DNA of 64,000 nucleotides from Winslowiella toletana (GTDB lineage Bacteria; Pseudomonadota; Gammaproteobacteria; Enterobacterales; Enterobacteriaceae): NCBI RefSeq assembly GCF_032164335.1, contig NZ_CP134152.1, positions 4,859,790 to 4,923,789 of the forward strand, read 5' to 3'. Shown piece by piece: positions 52,360 to 61,011 of this stretch (position 1 is its first letter; each line of letters starts with the position of its first letter). The notes under the pieces were generated by a model. It saw only the letters and a program-made list of their open reading frames with translations, ran no database searches and was not told where the DNA came from. The position numbers and the translations under genes were made by a program.

Positions 52360-53598
52360 ATGTCGACAAATCCTCAGGCGAAGCGCAGCGCCACACCTGG
52401 CAAAGCGATGCTCGCTGCCGTAAGTGGCTATGCCATGGACGGTTTTGATCTGCTTATCCTTGGCTTTATGCTACCGGCTATCAGCTTTTCTCTGGCACTC
52501 AGCCCGTCCCAGGCGGGCTCGCTGGTCACCTGGACCTTAATCGGTGCGGTGATAGGTGGCATTATTTTTGGTCATCTCAGCGACCGTTTTGGCCGCATTC
52601 GCGTGCTTACCTTCACGATTCTGATGTTCTCGCTGTTTACCGGCCTGTGTGCGATAGCACAGGGTTACTGGGATCTGTTGATCTACCGAACGTTGGCGGG
52701 TGTCGGTCTTGGCGGTGAATTTGGTATTGGTATGGCATTGATTGCTGAGGCCTGGCCGGCAAATAAGCGCAACCGCGCGTCGGCATGGGTTGGAATGGGG
52801 TGGCAGCTTGGCGTATTGCTGGCGGCGTTTATTACTCCTCTGCTGCTGAATATAATTGGCTGGCGCGGCATGTTTCTTGTTGGCCTGCTCCCTGCGTTAT
52901 TGTCGTTTGTCATTCGTCGCGGTATGGGCGAGCCCGAGGCCTTTACGCGCCAGGTTGATAACACCCCTTCGCTGTCATTTATCACGCGGCTTAAGTTGCT
53001 GTTCAGGGACGCGCAAACCACCAAAGCCAGCCTCGGCATTCTGATTCTCTGCTCGGTACAAAACTTCGGTTATTACGGCCTGATGATCTGGATGCCAAGC
53101 TATCTCTCTTCCAACTTTGGTTTTTCACTGACCAAATCCGGCTTATGGACCGCCGTTACCGTCGTGGGGATGACGTTTGGTATCTGGCTGTTTGGCGTAT
53201 TGGCCGATCGCTTTGCCCGCTGGAAAATTTTCCTGATTTACCAGTTTGGTGCGGTGATTATGGTGGTGGTATATGCCCAGCTGCGCGATCCGATGGTTAT
53301 GCTGTTCACCGGTGCGATTATGGGAATGTTCGTTAACGGTATGATTGGCGGCTACGGCGCGCTGATTTCCGACACTTATCCGGTCCAGGCACGCGCCACG
53401 GCGCAAAATGTGTTATTTAATCTTGGCCGCGGCGTCGGCGGTTTTGGACCGCTGGTGATTGGCTTGCTGGTCTCTCAGTGGTCATTTGTTGCAGCGATTA
53501 CGCTGTTAGCGCTGATCTATCTGCTGGATATTATCGCCACGCTGTTTTTGATACCGAAGCGTCAGGGTAATGATGATGCGTTAGGGGCGATTGGTTAA
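52360..53598 (+). CDS. MFS transporter, aromatic-acid/organic-acid porter type
   Basis: A 412-residue major facilitator with twelve predicted membrane segments. The first helix GYAMDGFDLLILGFMLPAI and the motif A loop GHLSDRFGRIRVL, with RTLAGVGLGGEFGIGMALI, are typical of the metabolite:H+ symporter/AAHS group that includes MhpT and NanT-like proteins. The substrate cannot be told from sequence. It stands alone after phoU, where E. coli has bgl genes, and converges on yieH. Confidence 0.8.
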   Translation: MSTNPQAKRSATPGKAMLAAVSGYAMDGFDLLILGFMLPAISFSLALSPSQAGSLVTWTLIGAVIGGIIFGHLSDRFGRIRVLTFTILMFSLFTGLCAIAQGYWDLLIYRTLAGVGLGGEFGIGMALIAEAWPANKRNRASAWVGMGWQLGVLLAAFITPLLLNIIGWRGMFLVGLLPALLSFVIRRGMGEPEAFTRQVDNTPSLSFITRLKLLFRDAQTTKASLGILILCSVQNFGYYGLMIWMPSYLSSNFGFSLTKSGLWTAVTVVGMTFGIWLFGVLADRFARWKIFLIYQFGAVIMVVVYAQLRDPMVMLFTGAIMGMFVNGMIGGYGALISDTYPVQARATAQNVLFNLGRGVGGFGPLVIGLLVSQWSFVAAITLLALIYLLDIIATLFLIPKRQGNDDALGAIG

Positions 53599-53608
53599 TT
53601 TTCTGTAT

Positions 53609-53637
53609 TGTCAGGGAGTGATTGCGCCTCCCTGACA
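53609..53637. terminator. Terminator between the MFS gene and yieH
   Basis: A 10-bp perfect stem TGTCAGGGAG/CTCCCTGACA with a 9-nt loop, in the 42-bp convergent gap. On the complement a T-rich stretch follows after a few bases. Confidence 0.65.
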
Positions 53638-53640
53638 GCG

Positions 53641-54303
53641 TTATGCGGTTATCGACCAGCCGCGCGCCTGCCATAATGCCGGCAGCTGTGCCATATCATC
53701 AAACGCCGTAACCAGCGGATGATCGAGCGGCTGATTATGGCTATCAGCACAGTAATAAAACACCGGAATACCCGCCGCAATTCCCGCTTTTGCACCCGCT
53801 TCAGAATCATCCACCAGAATGCAACGCTCAATCGGTATCTGCATCTTATCTGCGGCGTGGAACATCAGATCAGGATCGGGTTTCCAGCGCGCAATATCGT
53901 AGCCGCTGTACAACCGGTCATCAAAATGCGACAGCATTCCGGTCAGGCCAAGTGAATGCTGCATTTTTTTCACCGTACCATTAGACACCACACACATCGG
54001 AACGGTTATCTGCTTAAGCAGCTGCTGCGCGCCCGTAATCGGTTTGAGTTCGGCATCAAACAGTCTGGCGACCTCCTGCCGATAGGCAGTCTCAAGTTCA
54101 TCGACCGGCGCATTCAGCTGATGTTCAGCACAGACATCGTCGATAATGTCATACAGTTTTACCCCTTTGTATTTCTCAAACATCGTCTGTAGGGATAGGG
54201 TTACGCCATACTGCGCAAAGGTATTAACGTAAGATTGGGTGCAGATCAGCTCACTGTCGACCAGCGTGCCGTCACAATCAAAAAATACACATTCAATACT
54301 CAT
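53641..54303 (-). CDS. yieH: HAD-family phosphatase YieH
   Basis: A 220-residue HAD phosphatase. Motif I is FFDCDGTLVDSE (nucleophile D9, acid D11), motif II is VVSNGT, and motifs III/IV are RWKPDPD and ILVDDSEAGAKAG. E. coli YieH (221 residues) dephosphorylates 6-phosphogluconate. It is divergent from adeP. Confidence 0.92.
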   Translation of the reverse strand: MSIECVFFDCDGTLVDSELICTQSYVNTFAQYGVTLSLQTMFEKYKGVKLYDIIDDVCAEHQLNAPVDELETAYRQEVARLFDAELKPITGAQQLLKQITVPMCVVSNGTVKKMQHSLGLTGMLSHFDDRLYSGYDIARWKPDPDLMFHAADKMQIPIERCILVDDSEAGAKAGIAAGIPVFYYCADSHNQPLDHPLVTAFDDMAQLPALWQARGWSITA

Positions 54304-54413
54304 CGCGCCTGTCCTTTTTGTCAGAAGATGTCACTCCACTTTAACTAACTGTGTCAGGAATGCGACCAGAAATGTCAATTACGGTTAATGGCGGCGATAA
54401 ACCGGTAAAAACA

Positions 54414-54429
54414 GCGCAATCGGTTGCGA
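54414..54429. promoter_or_regulatory. Candidate PurR operator upstream of adeP
   Basis: GCGCAATCGGTTGCGA keeps the PurR core CGCAAnCGnTTGCG and matches 12 of 16 positions of the consensus ACGCAAACGTTTGCGT. It lies 85 bp before the adeP start. As I recall, adeP of E. coli is in the PurR regulon, which fits. Confidence 0.65.
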
Positions 54430-54513
54430 AAAATCACGGCGATCCGCATCAAAAAGCGACGTTTTGGTATAGGATAGCCGTCGACCATTTTTCCATTCGT
54501 TCGGAATCTGATA

Positions 54514-55827
54514 ATGAGCAAACAAGGTATATTGCAGCGCCTGTTTAAACTGCAAGAGCATGGCACCACGGTACGTACCGAAGTGATCGCGGGATGCACC
54601 ACTTTTCTGACTATGGTGTATATCGTTTTTGTGAACCCGCAGATCCTTGGTGTTGCTGGCATGGATACGCAAGCGGTGTTTGTCACCACCTGTCTGATTG
54701 CCGCGTTCGGCAGTATTCTGATGGGGCTGGTGGCTAACTTACCGGTGGCGCTGGCACCGGCGATGGGGCTGAACGCTTTCTTCGCCTTTGTGGTGGTGGG
54801 CGCGATGGGCGTTTCATGGCAGACCGGTATGGGTGCCATCTTCTGGGGCGCGGTTGGCCTGTTGCTGCTGACAATTTTCCGCGTGCGCTACTGGATGATT
54901 GCCAATATTCCGCTGTGCCTGCGCGTCGGTATCAGCAGCGGTATTGGCCTGTTAATTGCGATGATCGGCCTGAAAAATGCCGGTATCGTGGTGCCAAATG
55001 CGGATACGCTGGTGGCGGTTGGCGATCTGACTTCACACAGCGTACTGCTGGGTGCGCTGGGCTTCTTTATCATCGCCATTCTCGCCTCGCGTAACATTCA
55101 CGTGGCGGTGCTGGTTTCGATTGTGGTCACCACGCTGATCGGTATGGCGCTTGGCGATGTGCAGTACAACGGTATTTTCTCTGCGCCACCTTCGGTAACT
55201 TCGGTGATTGGCCAGGTTGACCTCGCCGGTTCGCTGAATATCGGTATGGCTGGCATCATCTTCTCCTTTATGCTGGTGAACCTGTTCGACTCCTCGGGAA
55301 CGCTGATTGGTGTAACCGATAAAGCGGGTTTAGCTGATGAGAATGGCAAGTTTCCGCGCATGAAGCAGGCACTGTATGTCGACAGCGTCAGCTCAGTAGC
55401 CGGCTCATTTATCGGTACCTCTTCCGTTACCGCATACATTGAAAGCTCTTCCGGCGTTTCCATTGGCGGCCGTACCGGGCTGGTGGCAGTCGTTACCGGT
55501 CTGTTATTCCTGCTGGTGATTTTCCTTTCGCCGCTGGCGGCGATGGTGCCAGCCTATGCCGCTGCTGGTGCGCTGATCTACGTTGGTGTGCTGATGACCT
55601 CCAGCCTGGCTCGCGTTAAGTGGGACGATCTGACCGAAGCGGTTCCGGCATTTGTTACTGCCGCAATGATGCCGTTCAGTTTCTCCATCACTGAAGGTAT
55701 TGCGCTGGGCTTTATTTCATACTGTGTGATGAAGGCGGGTACCGGACGCTGGCGTGAGATCAGCCCGTGTGTTGTGGTAGTGGCGCTGCTGTTTGTACTG
55801 AAGATTGTGTTTATCGACGGCCACTAA
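54514..55827 (+). CDS. adeP: Adenine permease AdeP
   Basis: A 437-residue inner-membrane H+/purine symporter of the NCS2-like AzgA family. The N-terminus LFKLQEHGTTVRTEVIAGCTTF (first helix), the ALAPAMGLNAFFA motif and GTSSVTAYIESSSGVSIGGRTG are family signatures. E. coli AdeP (YieG) is 445 residues and takes up adenine with high affinity. It is probably repressed by PurR. Confidence 0.93.
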   Translation: MSKQGILQRLFKLQEHGTTVRTEVIAGCTTFLTMVYIVFVNPQILGVAGMDTQAVFVTTCLIAAFGSILMGLVANLPVALAPAMGLNAFFAFVVVGAMGVSWQTGMGAIFWGAVGLLLLTIFRVRYWMIANIPLCLRVGISSGIGLLIAMIGLKNAGIVVPNADTLVAVGDLTSHSVLLGALGFFIIAILASRNIHVAVLVSIVVTTLIGMALGDVQYNGIFSAPPSVTSVIGQVDLAGSLNIGMAGIIFSFMLVNLFDSSGTLIGVTDKAGLADENGKFPRMKQALYVDSVSSVAGSFIGTSSVTAYIESSSGVSIGGRTGLVAVVTGLLFLLVIFLSPLAAMVPAYAAAGALIYVGVLMTSSLARVKWDDLTEAVPAFVTAAMMPFSFSITEGIALGFISYCVMKAGTGRWREISPCVVVVALLFVLKIVFIDGH

Positions 55828-55855
55828 ATTTTCCGGCGAGAATCATTAAGAACGG

Positions 55856-55888
55856 GTGGCCGCAGAGTGATACTGCGGCCACTTTTTT
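55856..55888 (+). terminator. Rho-independent terminator of adeP
   Basis: A 10-bp perfect stem GTGGCCGCAG/CTGCGGCCAC with a 7-nt loop, followed by TTTTTT, 28 bp after the adeP stop. yieE converges from the right. Confidence 0.92.
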
Positions 55889-55890
55889 AT

Positions 55891-56631
55891 TTAATGCTGT
55901 AGCTGACGTTCCTGCGGCATGCTGGTCAGGCGCAGCGCGCGTGGCCCGATATTAGGTTTGTTCACTTCAATATCGCGCAGGGCCAGCCAGCCGTTGATCT
56001 CATCATATTCCCACAGGCGCAGGCGTTCGGTGCCCGGCGACAGCGCACATGACCACACCAGTAGCGGATCAACATCGCAGATTGCCTGAATATCAGGAAA
56101 GGCGGCTGAACGCAGGCGGCCGGAAGCCGGATGAAGACGTAAGGAATCGATATTGCGCTGGCCTTCACCGCTCAGTTTCAGTACGCACTGGCGCAGGGTC
56201 CAGATCTGTGTTGCCGCTTCGACAGCATCATGTTGCGCATTAATCCACGCCTTTTCACCTGAAGTCAGGCACTGCCGCTGATTTTCCACCGTCTGGCGGC
56301 TATGAGCGCGCACAATTTCCATATCGAGCCCGGCGCGGCCACCTTCTTCCGCCAGTAACACGCCGACCTGGTTACCGGCATAGGAGATGCTGAAGTCGGG
56401 CAGATCGGGATCGGCAAAGCAGGGACGACCGCTGCTCATGGAAATCAAGGCGGGAAGTTGTTGCATGCCATAAACACGTAGCATCAGTTCGGCCAGCAGT
56501 ACGCGAGCGGCAAGAAAACGCATACGACGCTTGTCGTTATGACTCCAGGAATCTTCTATTAATTTCTGGGGCAAACGTTGTAAACGTGCCGGACTCTGGA
56601 CCAGCGTCCAGCGTACAAAATGACTTGCCAT
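55891..56631 (-). CDS. yieE: 4'-phosphopantetheinyl-transferase-like protein YieE
   Basis: A 246-residue protein of the PPTase superfamily. Family parts seen: FLAARVLLAELMLRVYG, FSISYAGNQVGVLLAEEGGRAGLDMEIV (the GxDxE metal site as GLDME) and WTLRQCVLKLSGEG. The usual K-E of the WxxKEAxxK motif is R-Q here, so catalysis is uncertain; as I recall E. coli YieE is also altered here. ATG 56631 has GGAG 6 nt upstream; ATG 56643 is less likely. yieF (chrR), present between adeP and yieE in E. coli, is absent. Confidence 0.82.
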   Translation of the reverse strand: MASHFVRWTLVQSPARLQRLPQKLIEDSWSHNDKRRMRFLAARVLLAELMLRVYGMQQLPALISMSSGRPCFADPDLPDFSISYAGNQVGVLLAEEGGRAGLDMEIVRAHSRQTVENQRQCLTSGEKAWINAQHDAVEAATQIWTLRQCVLKLSGEGQRNIDSLRLHPASGRLRSAAFPDIQAICDVDPLLVWSCALSPGTERLRLWEYDEINGWLALRDIEVNKPNIGPRALRLTSMPQERQLQH

Positions 56632-56863
56632 CTGTCGCTCCATGAAAATGGTCGGATAATCACTTTCCTTATTGTAAGAATTTTCTGAAGAAATTTCACC
56701 CGACTTTCTGTCTGGTTACTCAAATTAGGAATAATGACAGGGCGCGCTGGCTGAGAGCTGTATCAGGACTAACATCAGCGTCACACGCATACTGAAGCTG
56801 GCGGTGATCAGAGGGCGGCTGAGGCGGCTTCTCATCTCAAGCCTGACCCAATATAGAATTAAC

Positions 56864-58099
56864 ATGAGTAATTCATTATACTTAGCCGGTTTAATATTTT
56901 ATCAGATTTTATCTATTATATGGAGGTTGGCTTTGAGTAAGGATCTGGATATTTCAATCTCAAAAGGGCGTTTCAGGAAAATAAGGGAATGGAACAGGCG
57001 GCGGAACTATTACCTGAAAGAAGTAAGATTAAACATTAAAGTATACATTGCTAAAATCATTTGGGATAAACGTAAAAAAAGTGTATTTGATATAAATTCT
57101 GTTAAAACCGTGCTGCTGCTACGTAATGAAGGCACGATCGGCGATATGGTGGTTTATTCTCCTCTTGTTAAAAGTCTTTATGACGCGGGTTACGAAGTTG
57201 ATATATTGCTGACTAAGTCCAGCAGTGCGGTGATGAAATATAACCCCTATGTCAGAAATATCTATGAAGCAGACGATGGTAGTGCAGAAGTCTATCTGAA
57301 GAGATATCGTCATACTGTGCCAGAGTCAGCAATTAAAGCCATGAATAAAAATAATTATGATCTGGTTATTGATCCCTCGCTATTCGACACGCCCGTGCAC
57401 CGTATGCGACTCTTACGCGAAATTAACGGCAAGTCTGTACTCGGATTTAATAAGTGGCGTGTTATTAATCATTACAGCAAGTCACTTCACTTTAAAAGTG
57501 GAACAGAGCATGTCACCACGGCAGTGTCGTTGATTGCAGACTGTATGCAACTGAACCCAATCAAGCTGCGTCCCTACAAATTGCATCTGCCTGACAGTAT
57601 ACTTAACGAAGTAAGAGAATACCTTGCATCGCTGGGTAATCAGAAAAAGGTGATTATCAATATTTTCACCGGAAGCCCGGAGAGGTGTTTCTCTCAAGAG
57701 CAACTAGCCGAAATCATTGAGCTTCTCAATGAGTCCTATTCTGATGTTAAAGTTATCTTGCTTGATCATCGAAAAGAGATAACTATTTCTTTGCCAGAGA
57801 ATGTTGTTATTAATCCGTTTGGATCATTACATCACGTAATGGCATTGATTCATGAAGCCGATCTTATCATCTCGCCAGATACTTCAATCGTGCACATCTC
57901 GGCGGCATGGGAAAAACCCCTTATCTCAGTTTACAAAAATGTTGTCGATAATAATGATTTATGGGCACCCGGTTATGACAATGCCAGTCAGATCATTGTT
58001 CAGCACAGAATGATGGCCAGAGGAGAGAATATTCCTGAGCTTATTATGCAGGAGATAGATAAAAGAGGGTTGTTAGACGATAAACAGCAAGCTCTGTAA
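56864..58099 (+). CDS. Glycosyltransferase family 9 (heptosyltransferase-like) protein
   Basis: About 411 residues. The N-terminal domain has VLLLRNEGTIGDMVVYSPLV (about 83-102), and the C-terminal domain has ADLIISPDTSIVHISAAWEK, the GT9 donor-site motif of WaaC/WaaF/WaaQ proteins. The first 60 residues carry a hydrophobic segment and many basic residues, longer than in typical GT9 enzymes, suggesting membrane association. The role in surface glycan synthesis is inferred; acceptor and donor are unknown. The start at ATG 56864 lacks a good ribosome site; GTG 56804 is possible. Base composition is lower in GC than neighbours, suggesting acquisition. Confidence 0.75.
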   Translation: MSNSLYLAGLIFYQILSIIWRLALSKDLDISISKGRFRKIREWNRRRNYYLKEVRLNIKVYIAKIIWDKRKKSVFDINSVKTVLLLRNEGTIGDMVVYSPLVKSLYDAGYEVDILLTKSSSAVMKYNPYVRNIYEADDGSAEVYLKRYRHTVPESAIKAMNKNNYDLVIDPSLFDTPVHRMRLLREINGKSVLGFNKWRVINHYSKSLHFKSGTEHVTTAVSLIADCMQLNPIKLRPYKLHLPDSILNEVREYLASLGNQKKVIINIFTGSPERCFSQEQLAEIIELLNESYSDVKVILLDHRKEITISLPENVVINPFGSLHHVMALIHEADLIISPDTSIVHISAAWEKPLISVYKNVVDNNDLWAPGYDNASQIIVQHRMMARGENIPELIMQEIDKRGLLDDKQQAL

Positions 58100-58112
58100 C
58101 GAGTAATAAAAT

Positions 58113-58154
58113 ATTCATGGTCAGGAATGCCAGTGTTCTGTCCTGACCATGAAT
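58113..58154. terminator. Long hairpin after the GT9 gene
   Basis: A 14-bp perfect stem ATTCATGGTCAGGA/TCCTGACCATGAAT with a 14-nt loop, 13 bp after the GT9 stop. It has no U-run but is the strongest inverted repeat in the gap. The remaining 58155-58310 is very AT-rich and should hold the promoter of the next gene. Confidence 0.6.
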
Positions 58155-58310
58155 GTGATCAGGTGCGATAATAGTTAGCCATCACGGCGAAGTATGAGAA
58201 AAATTATTTTTATAAATAATATTGCAATGATTAATTATTATTTTTCTTTTATGTTAATTTATGGGATATAAATACGCCTCTGAAAACTTTTTTCAAATGG
58301 GGCAGCATTG

Positions 58311-59399
58311 ATGAGCCAAAATATATTGAGGTTTAACGGTCAACGGTTTGATCCCGTTAGCGGTATCACGCATTTGGGAAACGGCTACCGCGAATATAGT
58401 CCGCTGTTGATGCGCTTTAATTGTCCGGACAGCCTGAGTCCCTTTGGCGCTGGTGGCGTTAATCCGTATGCCTACTGTGCAGGCGATCCGATAAACCGGT
58501 CTGACCCCGGTGGGCATCACAGTTTTATCGGCTGGCTGGGAATCGCGACCGGTATCGTTCTCGGGGCGCTGTTTACCCCGCTATCAGGCGGGACATCGCT
58601 GGCCTTATCACTTTCAGCGGTGTCGGCAGTCAGCGGTATGATGTCTGCGGGCCTGGCCATGGCACAGCAGTTCGTCGAAAATTTTGATGTGAAAGCGGCG
58701 GCGGTACTGGGATGGGCAGCTCTGGCGACAGGAATAGTAAGCGGACTGATCTCAGCCGCCGTCTCCGGGCTGGCTCCGCAGGCAAAATCGCTGGCTGCTC
58801 TGCTGAAAGGTAGCGCCAGCAGGCCATTTGGCGGGCTGATGATGGAGGGTGAAGGCAGAGCTGTTACAGCAAGCACTTTAAACGCTAATGCAGGGCATCT
58901 GGAAAATGCCACCCGACACACGCTGGAAAAGTTTGCACAAAATCATCCTGACGATTTTAGATTGGTACTGAATAGCTTATCTGGCAGAGATTTAGACAGG
59001 CTACGTGTTACTTCTACGACGATGTTTCGGGGAGTTGAAGATCATTTAATGGATCTTTCAAAGCTTTTACCGCAAAAAAGCTTTGGAAGAGTCGCGGTTG
59101 TATCGCTCAATACCGCAGAGTTGACGGAAGTTGAAGATATCAATCCTCTGTATCTTTATCGGGTAAGGGAAATTGCTTTGGGAATGCATCCCTTCACCAC
59201 GCCCTCTCAGTTATACCGTGCAGGCATCAATCCCCTGTCTGATGAGCTGATGCTGACCTATGGTATCGATGCATACGAGAACGGCGTGCCGATAGCCGGG
59301 CCTTTTGGCGATCGCGGTTTCAATACCTCCGATCTCTGGATAAGTGCAGACCATGCCGACAGTTTATTTAAAGAAGCATGGTTGGGCCAATTTCGCTGA
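58311..59399 (+). CDS. Stand-alone Rhs-core protein with unidentified C-terminal domain
   Basis: A 362-residue protein. Residues about 6-69 are the RHS-repeat-associated core (ILRFNGQRFDPVSGIT, GNGYREYSPLLMRF, PDSLSPFGAGG, NPYAYCAGDPINRSDPGGH), of the TccC/Pseudomonas type. Then come two Gly/Ala-rich hydrophobic segments (about 73-97 and 130-153) and a polar C-terminal region from about 190 that I do not recognise (contains TTMFRGVEDHL and DRGFNTSDLWIS). No YD repeats precede the core, so this is not a full Rhs shell. It may be a secreted toxin or remnant. ATG 58311 has GGGG 8 nt upstream; TTG 58308 is rejected. No immunity gene is adjacent. Confidence 0.75.
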   Translation: MSQNILRFNGQRFDPVSGITHLGNGYREYSPLLMRFNCPDSLSPFGAGGVNPYAYCAGDPINRSDPGGHHSFIGWLGIATGIVLGALFTPLSGGTSLALSLSAVSAVSGMMSAGLAMAQQFVENFDVKAAAVLGWAALATGIVSGLISAAVSGLAPQAKSLAALLKGSASRPFGGLMMEGEGRAVTASTLNANAGHLENATRHTLEKFAQNHPDDFRLVLNSLSGRDLDRLRVTSTTMFRGVEDHLMDLSKLLPQKSFGRVAVVSLNTAELTEVEDINPLYLYRVREIALGMHPFTTPSQLYRAGINPLSDELMLTYGIDAYENGVPIAGPFGDRGFNTSDLWISADHADSLFKEAWLGQFR

Positions 59400-59445
59400 G
59401 CGGATGTACCGCAAACCGGGAGTGAAATCACGCCTGGAGATGGCG

Positions 59446-59481
59446 ATAAAAACCCGAACTAACAGGCCGTTAATTCGGGTT
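59446..59481 (-). terminator. Terminator of mnmE
   Basis: A 13-bp stem with one mismatch (arms 59451-59463 and 59469-59481, AACCCGAA outer part). On the complement it ends GGGTTTTTATC, giving a U-run, 34 bp after the mnmE stop. It may also end the convergent Rhs gene. Confidence 0.8.
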
Positions 59482-59514
59482 GGTAGGTACTAACTAACTT
59501 TTCCGGCAAGCGGT

Positions 59515-60879
59515 TTATTTACCAATACAGAAGCTGGAGAAAATGCGCCCAAGCAGGTCGTCAGAGGTAAATTCGCCGGTGATTTCACTTAACGCCTGCT
59601 GTGCCAGCCGCAGCTCTTCAGCCAGCAATTCACCGGCCCAGGCGCCTAACAGCTGATGTTTACCCTGCTGTAAGTGCTCAGCGGCCAGCTCCAGCGCCTG
59701 CAAGTGGCGGCGACGCGCGAGGAAACCGCCTTCCATATTGCCGGCAAAGCCCATGCTCTGTTTCAGATGGTCACGCAGCAGATCAATGCCGTCACCGGTG
59801 CGCGCCGAAAGGCGAATAAGTGAGTGATTGTTCACTTCTGTGATACCCAGCTGCTCTTCGGTCACGTCGGCTTTATTACGCACCACGGTAATCGGCAGAC
59901 TGGCGGGCAATCGGGCAATAAAATCAGGCCAGATTTGTGCCGGTTCAGTGGCATCGGTGGTGGTGCCATCGACCATAAACAGTACCCGATCGGCCTGTTC
60001 AATTTCTTTCCACGCCCGCTCAATACCGATGCGCTCAACTTCATCGCTGGCTTCACGTAAGCCAGCAGTATCAATGATATGCAGTGGCATCCCGTCGATG
60101 TGGATATGTTCGCGTAAGACATCGCGCGTCGTACCGGCGATATCAGTAACAATCGCCGCTTCACGCCCCGCTAATGCATTGAGCAAGCTGGATTTTCCGG
60201 CATTAGGACGCCCGGCGATCACCACCTTCATTCCTTCACGCAGCAGGCTGCCCTGACGCGCTTCAGCACGTACCGCGTCGAGATCGGCAATCACCGTATG
60301 TAACTGCGCCTCAATCTTACCGTCCGACAGGAAGTCGATCTCTTCATCCGGGAAGTCGATAGCCGCTTCGACGTAGATTCGCAGGTGAGTAAGTGCTTCC
60401 ACTAAATGATTTACGCGCGCGGAAAAAGCGCCCTGTAGTGAGTTCAGCGCCGAGCGTGCGGCCTGCTCTGAACTGGCATCAATCAGGTCGGCAATCGCTT
60501 CAGCCTGGGCTAAATCGAGCTTGTCATTCAGAAAGGCGCGTTCAGAAAACTCGCCGGGCTGAGCGATTCGCACGCCGGGCAGTGCCACGATGCGCTTCAG
60601 CAGCAGATCGAGAATCACCGGCCCGCCATGACCTTGCAGCTCCAGCACGTCTTCACCGGTAAAGGAGTTTGGGCCTGGGAACCACAGCGCAATACCCTGA
60701 TCAAGCGCGTTACCTTCAGCGTCACGAAATGGCAGGTAGTCGGCGTAACGAGGTTTAGGCAGTTTGCCCAGCAGCTGTTGTGCAACTTCGGCGGCTTTGG
60801 CACCAGAAACGCGCAGGATACCGACGCCACCGCGTCCCGGAGGTGTCGCCTGGGCTACGATCGTATCGCTATGGCTCAT
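59515..60879 (-). CDS. mnmE: tRNA modification GTPase MnmE
   Basis: A 454-residue dimeric GTPase, the length of E. coli MnmE. The N-terminal tetrahydrofolate-binding domain begins [20 protein letters not shown]. The inserted G domain has Walker [10 protein letters not shown] (about 226-234), [14 protein letters not shown] and NKAD. The C-terminus is FCIGK, with the conserved C451. It works with MnmG on U34 of tRNA. It is downstream of yidC in the leftward rpmH-rnpA-yidD-yidC-mnmE order. Confidence 0.98.
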   Translation of the reverse strand: MSHSDTIVAQATPPGRGGVGILRVSGAKAAEVAQQLLGKLPKPRYADYLPFRDAEGNALDQGIALWFPGPNSFTGEDVLELQGHGGPVILDLLLKRIVALPGVRIAQPGEFSERAFLNDKLDLAQAEAIADLIDASSEQAARSALNSLQGAFSARVNHLVEALTHLRIYVEAAIDFPDEEIDFLSDGKIEAQLHTVIADLDAVRAEARQGSLLREGMKVVIAGRPNAGKSSLLNALAGREAAIVTDIAGTTRDVLREHIHIDGMPLHIIDTAGLREASDEVERIGIERAWKEIEQADRVLFMVDGTTTDATEPAQIWPDFIARLPASLPITVVRNKADVTEEQLGITEVNNHSLIRLSARTGDGIDLLRDHLKQSMGFAGNMEGGFLARRRHLQALELAAEHLQQGKHQLLGAWAGELLAEELRLAQQALSEITGEFTSDDLLGRIFSSFCIGK

Positions 60880-60900
60880 GATTCACTCTCTGTTTGATGC

Positions 60901-60931
60901 AAAAAAATAAGGCGGTCAATTGACCGCCTTA
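60901..60931 (-). terminator. Terminator of yidC: perfect 24-bp palindrome with U-run
   Basis: 60908-60931 is a perfect palindrome (half-site TAAGGCGGTCAA), followed on the complement by TTTTTTT. It lies between the yidC stop and the mnmE start. A second hairpin GGCGGCG-AGAA-CGCCGCC at about 60964-60981 precedes it. Confidence 0.8.
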
Positions 60932-61011
60932 ATATAGTAATCACTGTGCTGATGTTTAGCACGGGCGGCGAGAACGCCGCCTCGGCGATTTATGCGGTAA
61001 TTCGTTTCGAA

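Noticed and set aside
58311..59399. Full interbacterial Rhs toxin-immunity system
   Set aside because: There is no repeat shell, no VgrG or PAAR domain, and no immunity-type ORF next to the gene, so only an orphan core protein is reported.
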